NCBI GenBank assembly: GCA_035500775.1
Contig: DATJWY010000092.1
Span: 1 to 29,373 of the forward strand
Reading direction: 5' to 3'
DNA length: 29,373 nt
Origin: DATJWY01 sp035500775
Lineage (GTDB): Bacteria; Pseudomonadota; Alphaproteobacteria; Acetobacterales; Acetobacteraceae
The position numbers and the translations under genes are program-made. Under the pieces are notes generated by a model. That model was not told where the DNA came from, searched no databases, and saw only the letters and a program-made list of their open reading frames with translations. Below, piece by piece: positions 7,911 through 14,972 of the stretch (position 1 is the stretch's first letter; each line of letters starts with the position of its first letter).

Positions 7911-9131
7911 CTAATTATGAGGCAGACCGCTCATGATTGGCTTGGCCGGAGGCGATATTGCATCGGGATCGAACACCACCCCGTCGCAGAAGCGGTCGGC
8001 GGGCAGGACGATGGGCTCCGGTGCGGCCTCGACCGTCCAGGGCGCGTCATGAGCACCCTCGCGTTTCCAGTCCAGAGTGGGCGCTGGCTTGCCCAATGGC
8101 GCGACGGCGGCCCGGTAGAGGTCTGGCCGGTAGACGCGCTCGGCCAGTTTGCGCAGGTCGACGCTCTCATCGATCAGGCCCCAGCGCCGCATCTCGCTGA
8201 GGAACCACAGCCCTTGGGAGCGCCAAGGGAAGGTCGTCGCGCCGCGGAAGAAGACGCAGCCCTTATCAGCCGTCGTTCCGCCGGGAAGGCCGGCGAGAAT
8301 GGCATGGGGGTCCACATCGAGATATTTGCGCCGCGACAAGAGCGCGGCGGTGTAGGCGGCGTTCTCCGGATCGTCGCAGAACTTGGATGCACGCAGCAGG
8401 GCACGGAGGGCGCCGGTGAGCGCATCAGGCTGCTCCTCGGCCCAGCGCGCCCGAACGGCGAGCGCCTTCTCCGGCGCGTTCCGCCAGATGTCGCGCGAGG
8501 TGGCGATGGTTGTGCCCGCCCCCGCGCGCCGCGCGACTTCGCCCCAGGGCGCGCCGGCGCAGAATCCCGCGATCTGCCCCGTGGCCAGCGCCTCCACCGC
8601 GCTCGCCGGCGGGACGACGACGAGCCTGACATCGCGGCCGGCCTCAATCCCCGCCGTGGCGAGCCAGTAGCGCAGAAGCAGATTGTGGGTGGAATAGGCA
8701 TGGACGATGCCGAGTGTCGTGCTTTGCGCCCGCAAGCATGCCGCCAGCGCCTCGACTGTGGAAAGCCCGTCGCGCGCGCCGCGCTCCTTGGTCTCCTGCG
8801 CGAGCGAGCGGCTGAGCGTAATCGTGTTGCCGCCGGCGCTGATCGCATAGGGAATGAGGAGGGGCTGGGCGGCGCCACGCATGCCGAGCTGGACCGCGAA
8901 GGCAAGTGGCGGGACGATCACGGCGGCGTCGAAGAAGCCGAAGGCTAGCTTGTCGGCGATATTGGCCCAGGAGGGCTCGACCACCAGTTCCACCTCAAGC
9001 CCCTCATCGGCGAAGAAGCCGAACTCATGGGCAGCGATAACGGGCGCGCTGTCGGTGAGGCGTAGCAGGCCGATACGCATCCTGGGAGCGGCGGCTTTCC
9101 GGGCCGCCAGGAGCGGCACCCCATCACTCAT
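7911..9131 (-). CDS. nasS: Nitrate sensor NasS (ABC nitrate-binding protein-like, cytoplasmic)
   Basis: This 406-residue protein is of the NrtA/NasS substrate-binding family. The N-terminal RIGLLRLTDSAPVIAAHEFG and FFADEGLEVELV segments are typical. It has no signal peptide, which distinguishes the regulator NasS from the periplasmic transport protein NrtA. In known systems NasS binds NasT and holds it inactive until nitrate or nitrite binds. The start ATG at 9131 overlaps the nasT stop (ATGA), so the two proteins are probably made in matched amounts. The gene ends just upstream of the sigma-54 promoter region of narK. No nrtBC-type ABC partners are present, in agreement with a regulatory role. 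Confidence 0.9.
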   Translation of the reverse strand: MSDGVPLLAARKAAAPRMRIGLLRLTDSAPVIAAHEFGFFADEGLEVELVVEPSWANIADKLAFGFFDAAVIVPPLAFAVQLGMRGAAQPLLIPYAISAGGNTITLSRSLAQETKERGARDGLSTVEALAACLRAQSTTLGIVHAYSTHNLLLRYWLATAGIEAGRDVRLVVVPPASAVEALATGQIAGFCAGAPWGEVARRAGAGTTIATSRDIWRNAPEKALAVRARWAEEQPDALTGALRALLRASKFCDDPENAAYTAALLSRRKYLDVDPHAILAGLPGGTTADKGCVFFRGATTFPWRSQGLWFLSEMRRWGLIDESVDLRKLAERVYRPDLYRAAVAPLGKPAPTLDWKREGAHDAPWTVEAAPEPIVLPADRFCDGVVFDPDAISPPAKPIMSGLPHN

Positions 9132-9730
9132 GGCCGTTTCCTCTCCGTCCGCGAGGCGGCGGAATCGGCGTCGTGCCGTTCGACGAATTCCGCCACGACC
9201 TGCGCGAGCTTTCGGTTCTCGTCCATCGCCTTCTTTTGCAGCCAGCGATAGGCTTCGGGCTCCGTCATCTTACGGCCCTGCATGAGGATCGCCTTGGCGC
9301 GCTCGATGAGACGTCGTTCTTCCAGCATCGCCTTGGCGGCGGCAAGCTCATCCTCGACGCGACGGTAGCGGCGAAACAGGGCGATGGCCGAGGCCATGAT
9401 CGGCTTCACGTCCTGGAGTGCGACGCCGGAGAGATTGTAGGAGCAGACGCCAGCGGCGATCGCTTCCTCGGCGAAGGCCGGGTCGTCGCTGCCCGCGAAC
9501 ATGACGATCGGGTGCGCCGCGGACACCGCACGGATGTCTTCCAGGGCGTCGCGGTCGGGCAGCGCCATGTCGATGATGACCAGATCAGGCCTGGTGCGCT
9601 CCACAGTCTCGGCGAGGTCAGGGCCGGCTGGCGCGCGCAGTATTTCCGCAAAGCCGGATTCGGAAAGCTTCTCCCCAAGCGCCCGCGCGCGATCGGCATC
9701 TGTATCGATGAGTAAGATCTTGAGGGGCAT
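9128..9730 (-). CDS. nasT: Nitrate-responsive ANTAR antiterminator NasT
   Basis: This 200-residue response regulator has an N-terminal receiver domain (LLIDTDADRARALGEKL start, probable phospho-acceptor region VIIDMALPD near residues 51-59) and a C-terminal ANTAR RNA-binding domain from about residue 130. The ANTAR part shows ERRLIERAKAILMQ, MTEPEAYRWLQKKAMDENRK and LAQVVAEFV. In characterised NasST systems NasT binds paired hairpins in the nitrate operon leader, and such a target is present at 7693-7755. The ATG at 9730 has only a weak AGG upstream. No convincing promoter was recognised upstream, and the region beyond it is disturbed by IS debris. Confidence 0.93.
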   Translation of the reverse strand: MPLKILLIDTDADRARALGEKLSESGFAEILRAPAGPDLAETVERTRPDLVIIDMALPDRDALEDIRAVSAAHPIVMFAGSDDPAFAEEAIAAGVCSYNLSGVALQDVKPIMASAIALFRRYRRVEDELAAAKAMLEERRLIERAKAILMQGRKMTEPEAYRWLQKKAMDENRKLAQVVAEFVERHDADSAASRTERKRP

Positions 9731-9929
9731 CGGCCTGCATATTTCTGCGAAATCTACGCCGGTGCAACATCGATGGCTGGGCGGTAGGGTTCATTCCGCC
9801 GCCCCTATCGGAGCGAGGCTACGGCCGCCTAGCCGTCCCCAAATTCCCTCCCCTGCCCTGCCCTGCGGTTCCCATGGCCGCAGACCTTGCATCAAGGCGC
9901 GCACGGTGTCGCCGAGGAAAGCAGTGAGC

Positions 9930-9971
9930 GAAGCTATTAGAAGGGCTATTAGAAGTAGTTATATTAGCTTC
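9930..9971. repeat. AT-rich island with a direct repeat and inverted outer arms
   Basis: CTATTAGAAG occurs twice, at 9934-9943 and 9946-9955. The block is flanked by GAAGCTA (9930-9936) and its inverse TAGCTTC (9965-9971). The AT content stands out sharply from the surroundings. It could be a recombination or protein-binding site, or simply debris of a mobile element; nothing identifies it. Confidence 0.5.
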
Positions 9972-10055
9972 CTCACCCGATTCCTCAACAGGCGCATGCT
10001 CACCCGTTTCCCCGGCTTTGAGGTGGAGATCGACCCGGACGGCTCGACTGCGCAC

Positions 10056-10208
10056 GCCACGTTCGGCCAGCAGCAACTCGACATCCCGCAGGCTCAGACT
10101 GAACACGTGATAGGGCCAGACGGCGTGACTGATGATCTCGGCGGGGAAGCGATGGCGGTAATGCGGGTCTGGTGTCGGTCTCATCCCGCCAGTTTCACCC
10201 GGCTCCAA
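10056..10208 (-). pseudogene. IS6-family transposase, N-terminal remnant
   Basis: From residue 9 of this minus-strand frame the sequence reads MRPTPDPHYRHRFPAEII then SHAVWPYHVF and SLSLRDVELLLAERG. This is the characteristic N-terminus of IS6-family transposases, preceding the DDE catalytic core. Similarity stops at about base 10056; the frame then continues into unrelated arginine-rich sequence to 9819. The whole DDE domain is missing and no terminal inverted repeat flanks the fragment. It is a dead remnant. IS6-type ends are found about 1.6 kb away at 11779-12119, so the same insertion or a relative may have been rearranged around the dehydrogenase and esterase genes. Confidence 0.8.
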
Positions 10209-10308
10209 TCAACCCACCAGTTCATGTTACCGTGACCATGCCCGTGGGTGGATGGGCCGCTCATCCGGGAAATGTAGGTTCATTCACTTCAAAACCAGGA
10301 GACAGGCT

Positions 10309-11076
10309 GTGGATCGCTTGAAAGGTAAAGTCGCCCTCGTTACCGGCGCCGGTCTCGGAATTGGCCGCGCAACCGCCATGCTGCTAGCGCGTGAGGGCGC
10401 CAGCGTGATGCTAACAGACATCCGTGATGCGGACGGCGCCGACGTCGTTACCGAGATCAAGCAGGCCGGCGGAGCAGCTGGCTTCTTCCACCATGATGTG
10501 AGCATCGAGGAACAATGGATCAGCGCGGTCGACGCTACATTAGCGGCGTTCGGTCAGCTCGATATCGTCGTCAACAACGCAGGCATCGCGATCAGCGGCA
10601 ATGCCGAAGAATTGGCAATTGCCGATTGGCGCAAGCTGATGAGCATCAATCTTGACGGCGTGTTCCTGGGAGTGAAGCACGGCATCCGCGGAATGAAGCA
10701 AAGCGGGCGCGCGGGCTCAATCATCAATCTTTCATCGATCGAGGGGCTGGTGGGCGATCCCAATCTCGCGGCCTACAATGCGAGCAAGGGTGGCGTGCGC
10801 CTGCTGACCAAGTCTGCCGCGCTGCATTGCGCGAAAACCGGAACCGGCATTCGGGTGAACTCGATTCACCCGGGATTCATCTGGACCCCCATGGTGCAGA
10901 GTGTTGGTGCTGGCGACGCCGAGGAACGGCGGCAAGCCCTGATCGCCTTGCATCCGGTTGGCCATCTCGGCGAACCCAACGACATCGCCTGGGGCGTGGT
11001 CTACCTCGCTTCGGATGAGTCCAAATTCATGACCGGCTCCGAGCTTGTGATCGACGGCGGCTACACCGCGCAGTGA
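10309..11076 (+). CDS. Short-chain dehydrogenase/reductase (NAD-preferring, classical type)
   Basis: This 255-residue classical SDR has the cofactor motif TGAGLGIG (12-19), an acidic D37 after the second strand that favours NAD over NADP, NNAG (89-92), and catalytic S143, Y156 and K160 in YNASK. The pattern IRVNSIHPGFIWTPM and the C-terminal SELVIDGGYTAQ resemble cyclopentanol/hydroxysteroid dehydrogenase-like SDRs, but the substrate cannot be told. I chose the GTG at 10309 because AGGAGA lies about 7 bases upstream and the family begins at this point; an ATG at 10252 adds 19 unrelated residues. It is the only clearly intact plus-strand gene. It is convergent with the broken esterase and lies among IS6 debris, so it may have been acquired with them. 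Confidence 0.9.
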   Translation: MDRLKGKVALVTGAGLGIGRATAMLLAREGASVMLTDIRDADGADVVTEIKQAGGAAGFFHHDVSIEEQWISAVDATLAAFGQLDIVVNNAGIAISGNAEELAIADWRKLMSINLDGVFLGVKHGIRGMKQSGRAGSIINLSSIEGLVGDPNLAAYNASKGGVRLLTKSAALHCAKTGTGIRVNSIHPGFIWTPMVQSVGAGDAEERRQALIALHPVGHLGEPNDIAWGVVYLASDESKFMTGSELVIDGGYTAQ

Positions 11077-11116
11077 GTTAAACCCGCATTCGCCGGATTA
11101 CCCACCAATTTGAGGC

Positions 11117-11140
11117 GGCAGCAGCGGCTCAGCTGCTGCC
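11117..11140. terminator. Perfect 9-bp stem-loop between convergent genes
   Basis: GGCAGCAGC (11117-11125) and GCTGCTGCC (11132-11140) form a perfect stem with a 6-base loop. It lies 40 bp after the dehydrogenase stop and before the end of the convergent esterase remnant. There is no T-run, so it may be a weak or Rho-assisted terminator, or not a terminator at all. Confidence 0.4.
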
Positions 11141-11291
11141 GAGCCACCGTCCCAGCGCCCGGCGGCTCCCTGCACCAAAGCCTCTCGGCCGGGAACCGGC
11201 AGTCGGCGTAGCTGGGGCAGGCAGGTGTCGTTATGCCGCCCGGCTACCCGACCCGGCCCACCCCGGCAAGCCGCGAACCTGACGGTGCCCC
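11141..11291. other. Short intergenic region without recognisable content
   Basis: This lies between the stem-loop and the end of the esterase remnant. Open frames here are short and unlike known proteins. I see no promoter or RNA gene. Confidence 0.4.
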
Positions 11292-11777
11292 TCACCGACG
11301 CCCATCCCAGATCTGCCGCTCGGCCGCGCGCGGATCTTCGCGCAGTTCACACACGGTGCTAAAATGCATTGTCGAGCGGTCCTTGAGGTTGTAGCGCGGC
11401 CAGTCCGGGCCCAGGTCGCCCGTGGTCGCGAAGGCGATCCAGGCGGCGTGCATGGCATCGGCGACCGCCTGGGGCGGATTCGGGCCAAGCATTCGGGTCA
11501 TCAACGGATTCTGGATGGTGTTGAACGCGAAGGCGACCTCACTGAAGTGGCAGGCGCCTATCCGGCCGTCGAACGTCGGCGGACACCAGCCGAATTCATA
11601 TAGGTAGGTCGAACCCTGACGATGGCTCAAATGCGCCTCGGCCAGCCGAATGGCGGGAATGCGATAGAACCAGTCGGTCGAGACCGCAGCCAAAAGCTCC
11701 CCCGCTGAGGCGTTCCGATGGCCGTCTTTGTAAACCGCTAGCGCAGCCTCCAGATCGAGGCCGTATAGAGTCCAAGG
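11292..11777 (-). pseudogene. Type-B carboxylesterase, C-terminal part truncated by an IS6-derived element
   Basis: About 161 codons of a carboxylesterase/para-nitrobenzyl-esterase-like C-terminus remain. STDWFYRIPAIRLAEAH, YLYEFGWCPP and GACHFSEVAFAFN are recognisable; the histidine of the last block corresponds to the catalytic His of the family. A full enzyme has about 500 residues and carries the nucleophilic serine (GESAGG type) in the missing N-terminal part. The frame breaks at 11778/11779, exactly where the IS6-type inverted repeat begins. Reading on through the element adds some 29 codons with no esterase similarity and gives an apparent ATG at 11864, which is an artefact. The remnant cannot be catalytically active. 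Confidence 0.82.
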
Positions 11778-11778
11778 C

Positions 11779-11890
11779 GGTTCTGTTGCAAAGTTCGTTT
11801 TTGATGCTAGTACGGAACGTGTAGGGGTTTGATTTTGCGAGGTAATTTTGTTGCAAAAATGCACCTCAAATCAAACTTTGCAACAGAACC
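11779..11890. mobile_element. 112-bp IS6-derived miniature element (non-autonomous)
   Basis: The left end GGTTCTGTTGCAAAGTT (11779-11795) recurs inverted at the right end (11874-11890), 17 of 17 bases. This is the IS6-family terminal repeat type. There is no transposase inside. The interior is AT-rich and includes a long imperfect hairpin from GTTTGATTT (11827-11835) to AAATCAAAC (11868-11876), with GAGGT/ACCTC further in. The 8-bp flanks (TCCAAGGC and CTCGGGCC) differ, so no target duplication is visible; this points to deletion or recombination after insertion. It truncates the esterase on its left and a small membrane-protein tail on its right. Confidence 0.8.
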
Positions 11891-11987
11891 CTCGGGCCTG
11901 CTGCTGTGGAGCAGGCTGGAACTGCGCCGCCTGGCCATGCTGGGCGGCACGCTAGCGCCGCTGCTTCTGGCCGCATTGCTGGCCTAG
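11891..11987 (+). pseudogene. Possible C-terminal tail of an unidentified membrane protein
   Basis: Directly after the IS6-derived end, a plus-strand frame reads SGLLLWSRLELRRLAMLGG followed by a hydrophobic stretch TLAPLLLAALLA and a TAG at 11985-11987. The positively charged loop followed by one hydrophobic segment resembles the end of an inner-membrane protein. It is too short to assign to a family and could be chance. Confidence 0.3.
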
Positions 11988-12158
11988 CCGTTCTTTTGAG
12001 CCGCCTCTCTCGCAGCCGGGAGCCGATGGGGGCCGTGATCTCTACCGCCACGATCCTCCCACTTCGCCAAAAGCGATCATACCCAGACCACAGCCAGCCT
12101 GAAACTTTGCAACAGAACCCAACTGTAATGCTAGGGATCGAGCGACGAGGCGGCCCCC
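11988..12158. other. Non-coding junction containing a third IS6 end
   Basis: Apart from the inverted repeat at 12102-12119, this segment between the membrane-protein tail and the end of the injection-system operon shows no gene. No clear terminator with a T-run follows the stop of the tail-fibre gene at 12159. Confidence 0.45.
12102..12119. repeat. Solo IS6-family terminal inverted repeat
   Basis: AAACTTTGCAACAGAACC is identical over 18 bases to the right end of the 112-bp element at 11873-11890, in the same orientation and 229 bp further on. Its left partner is missing. It marks the boundary of the debris region, 40 bp from the end of the injection-system genes. Confidence 0.8.
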
Positions 12159-14123
12159 CTACTTGCGCGGCTCGGCCGGCTTGCGCAACGGATTCTTCGT
12201 TGTCGCGCTCGCCGCTTGGTCAGCGACCTCGCTCCCCCGAGCGGATCGCAGTTCCTCCAGGGCGTCCTTGACGTCCTTGATCTCTTGCCTGAGCTCCCGG
12301 ATGGCTTCGACGACCAGCGCCTCGAAGCCGCGAACCGACACGGTCTTGGTTCCCTCGAGGTCTTCCCCGACCCACTCGGGAAAGACCTGCTCGACCTCCT
12401 GCGCCACCAGCCCCATCTGCTGCCCGGTCTGGTTGGCGAACTGCTCGGGGTCCTTCCACTCGAATTGCACGCCACGCAGCTTCAGCAGCTTGTCGAGCAC
12501 TCCCTCCAGGCGGCCGATGTTCTTCTTGAGCTTCTTGTCGGACAGGGAGCCCCAGGCGCCACCGCCGGGCTTGAATGCGTCGCCGTTCATCTCGAAACGG
12601 TCCCACATCTTCACTATCCGGAGCAACGGATTGGTCCTGACCGTCCGCCCCAGGATCATCAGGCCGCCGTACTGCGCACCGTCGTTCTCGATCGCCGCGA
12701 AACCGAGCTGGTTGCCGATGCCCGTATGGTTGTGGTCGGTCCTGGTGAAATAGATGTCCGAATTGCCGAGCTGGACGGCGGCCGTCGTGGTGAGCACCCC
12801 GGTGTCGGCGGCGATGACGGCGCGCGTCACGTTGTTGGTGCGCAACTGCAGGTCACTCGCCGTCATCGCCGACACGATGGCGGTGTTGTCGACGCCGACC
12901 AGGATCTCGTGGTTCGAGTTCTTGACGTTTGTGTAGACGCCGAAATTGACCCCTGACTGGAACACCGTGAAGCGCCGATCCGGATCGGGAAGCCCGAGAC
13001 CGAGCGATCCATTGCTGGTGATCCGCATCGCCTCGACCAGCGGACCGTTGTTGGCGCCCGGCTGCTTGTACGAGAATGTCAGATGTGACGAAAAGTTGCC
13101 GTCGTCGAGGCTCTGGATGCGGAAGGCCGGCGCCTGCCCTGTCGTGTCGTAACCGGAGAAGTCGAGGGCAGCGCCGGCCCCGGCGCTCGCCCCTCCGTTC
13201 ATCAACGTCAGGACGGGGCCGAGCGTGGCGGACGCATCGCTGCGGATGTGGAGCTTGCTGGCCGGGGCGGCTGTGCCGATACCCACGTTGCCGGAATTGG
13301 CTTGCACCACCACCCGGGGCGTGTCGTTGGTGCGGATCTGCAGATCGCTCGCGGTGGTCGCAGACAGCACTGCCCCGGTATCGACACCGAGGAGGACCTC
13401 ATGGCTGCCGTTCCTGATGTTGGCATAAGTGCCGGTGGTCCCCGAGCCGGTGATGCTCAGATTGCGGCTCGCCGCCGCGCCGATGCCGATGCTGGCGCTC
13501 ACCGTCAGACCGGCATTGGCCAGGTTCGCCTGGTTCGCCGCAGTGCAGCTCAGGACCGGGAGGCTGTTCGCGGCGACGCCGTCCTTCTTGAGGGTCAGGG
13601 TGTTGACGGCGATGTCGCTGCCGAGCGCCACCCCGGCCTGCCGGCGGTCCGACCCGTCCACCGGACCGAGCCCCGTGCCGGTGCGTGGAACGCGCGCGAG
13701 AATGAGCGTCATACTGGCGTCGGCGGGTGCGGTCTTGGAGAACGTCAGCTTGGGCATCTCGGTGATGCGGGTATTGCCCGGCCCGCCGGCCTCGGTGGTC
13801 GGGTCGGACTGCTGCTCGTCATACGCGATGGTGATGAACAGCGTGGTGTTGGCGGCCTCGCCGCCCAGCTCCAGGTTGGTGTCGTTGGCGAGAATGATCT
13901 CCTGCCCCTTGCTGTCGAGCGCCACGCCGGCGTTCACCGTGACGGCGGTGCCGGTCCCGCCGCTCGCCGCCGTGACCTCCAGGCCCTGCATGATGCCCCA
14001 TGTGTGCAGGTAGGCGTTGTGCAGCCGCCGCATGCTCACGTGGTAGTTCTGCTCGTCGGTGAAATCCGGGGCCCGCAGGAACTGGTGATCGTAATAGTTC
14101 AGGCGCTTGGCTGTGCTTGGCAT
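12159..14123 (-). CDS. Tail fibre protein with C-terminal S74 intramolecular chaperone domain
   Basis: This 654-residue protein is probably the receptor-binding fibre of the contractile particle. The N-terminus (KRLNYYDHQFLRAPDFTDEQ) is of a type seen in phage-tail-like loci and probably attaches to the baseplate. The middle is Ser/Thr/Asn/Gly-rich beta-structure with a duplicated block of about 42 residues (231-273 and 396-437). The C-terminus is a peptidase S74 (endosialidase chaperone) domain from about 526, with S528-D529 as the likely self-cleavage site, KLKKNIGRLEGVLDKLLKL, and a GLVAQEVEQVFPEWV block. It ends in a coiled coil (about 603-628) and a basic tail. GGGAGGG before the ATG at 14123 decides the start; 16 upstream in-frame residues are discarded. 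It is the last gene of the operon. Confidence 0.88.
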   Translation of the reverse strand: MPSTAKRLNYYDHQFLRAPDFTDEQNYHVSMRRLHNAYLHTWGIMQGLEVTAASGGTGTAVTVNAGVALDSKGQEIILANDTNLELGGEAANTTLFITIAYDEQQSDPTTEAGGPGNTRITEMPKLTFSKTAPADASMTLILARVPRTGTGLGPVDGSDRRQAGVALGSDIAVNTLTLKKDGVAANSLPVLSCTAANQANLANAGLTVSASIGIGAAASRNLSITGSGTTGTYANIRNGSHEVLLGVDTGAVLSATTASDLQIRTNDTPRVVVQANSGNVGIGTAAPASKLHIRSDASATLGPVLTLMNGGASAGAGAALDFSGYDTTGQAPAFRIQSLDDGNFSSHLTFSYKQPGANNGPLVEAMRITSNGSLGLGLPDPDRRFTVFQSGVNFGVYTNVKNSNHEILVGVDNTAIVSAMTASDLQLRTNNVTRAVIAADTGVLTTTAAVQLGNSDIYFTRTDHNHTGIGNQLGFAAIENDGAQYGGLMILGRTVRTNPLLRIVKMWDRFEMNGDAFKPGGGAWGSLSDKKLKKNIGRLEGVLDKLLKLRGVQFEWKDPEQFANQTGQQMGLVAQEVEQVFPEWVGEDLEGTKTVSVRGFEALVVEAIRELRQEIKDVKDALEELRSARGSEVADQAASATTKNPLRKPAEPRK

Positions 14124-14172
14124 TCGACCCTCCCGTTTTGCCGTGGCGTGCACGCATCCCGCAGATGTCACC

Positions 14173-14967
14173 TCAACCGCCGGGCAGGCCCAGCAGGGTG
14201 TTCACCCCGATGCGGGAGTTCACGCCGATCTGGAATTGCAGCGTCTCGATCTCCAGGCTGAAGCTCGTGTGCGCCGGCTTCTGCAGCTCGATCAGGGCCG
14301 TCACCATCTCCTTCTGTTTCTGGAAGCCGAGCGGATCGGAGCTGCTGAGCTTGACGCGGAAGAAGAAGGGCGTGCCGCTGTCGAGGATGGTGTCGACGCC
14401 GATGCGCGAATGGACGCCGAGCTGAAACTGCGAGCCCTGTTCCGAGATCTCCACCGGCGGACCGCCGGTATAGGTCTGGACGAACTGGATGACTCCGGCC
14501 TTGGTGCCACGGAGGCGGTACAGCTCCGCGGCCTTGGCGATGAATTTGCGCTTGTGGTCGTCGGTCCAGTCCTCGCGCAGTACCAGCGCCACCCAGCCGG
14601 CCAGCCAGCCCAGGAACTCGGAGGGTGCCCGGTCGTAATCGGCGACCTTGCGCGGGTCCGGGACATAGTCCGGTCCGGGATCGAAATAGCGATGCACCCC
14701 GTCGAGCAGCGTATCGGAGGTGCCGCTCTCGACGGCGCCACCGATGATCTCCTCCAGTCCCGGCTGCTGCCGCAGGTCAGCCCATTCCTCGGCCCGGCTC
14801 TTGGGCAGGCCGAGAAGGATGCTCTCGAAGGCCATGAGTAAGCGGCCGATCGGCGGCAGCGCCGCGGCCGCGTCGTTCGGCAGCTCCTGGAAGATCGCCG
14901 GCAGATTGCCGAGCAGCCGGCTGACCTGACCGGAACGAGCGTCGAGCTTCGTGCGATCGATCGTCAT
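14173..14967 (-). CDS. Phage tail protein I-like baseplate/wedge protein
   Basis: This 264-residue protein resembles the phage tail protein (P2 gpI-type) proteins that follow the baseplate J genes in phage-tail-like loci. LLGNLPAIFQ, YDRAPSEFLGWLAGWVALVLR, and AELYRLRGTKAGVIQFVQTYTG are typical of this family. It is expected to link baseplate to fibre. The C-terminal 85 residues contain two near-identical segments, QFQLGVHSRIGVDTIL at 180-195 and QFQIGVNSRIGVNTLL at 244-259. The ATG at 14967 lies five bases after the upstream gene's stop; the longer open frame upstream is shadow. The tail-fibre start lies 49 bp downstream. Confidence 0.85.
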   Translation of the reverse strand: MTIDRTKLDARSGQVSRLLGNLPAIFQELPNDAAAALPPIGRLLMAFESILLGLPKSRAEEWADLRQQPGLEEIIGGAVESGTSDTLLDGVHRYFDPGPDYVPDPRKVADYDRAPSEFLGWLAGWVALVLREDWTDDHKRKFIAKAAELYRLRGTKAGVIQFVQTYTGGPPVEISEQGSQFQLGVHSRIGVDTILDSGTPFFFRVKLSSSDPLGFQKQKEMVTALIELQKPAHTSFSLEIETLQFQIGVNSRIGVNTLLGLPGG

Positions 14968-14972
14968 GGCAT

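Larger units (their letters stand above)
9731..10308. other. Disturbed intergenic region between nasT and the dehydrogenase
   Basis: This stretch separates two divergent genes. It holds an AT-rich repeat island (9930-9971) and the N-terminal remnant of an IS6-family transposase (10056-10208). The bases just upstream of nasT (9731-9929) show no recognisable gene, and open frames there look like GC-rich chance frames. No IS6 terminal repeat was found within this segment, so the transposase remnant has lost its own ends. Confidence 0.5.

Noticed and set aside
9731..9780. Promoter for nasT (TTGCAC ... AAATAT, 17-base spacing)
   Set aside because: Both boxes match the consensus poorly and the site is very close to the start codon.
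11117..11140. Confident intrinsic terminator
   Set aside because: The stem is perfect, but no T-run follows on either strand, so it was kept only as a low-confidence call.
11292..11864. A full-length 190-residue protein starting at 11864
   Set aside because: The first 29 codons derive from the IS6-derived element and are not esterase; the rest is a truncated esterase.
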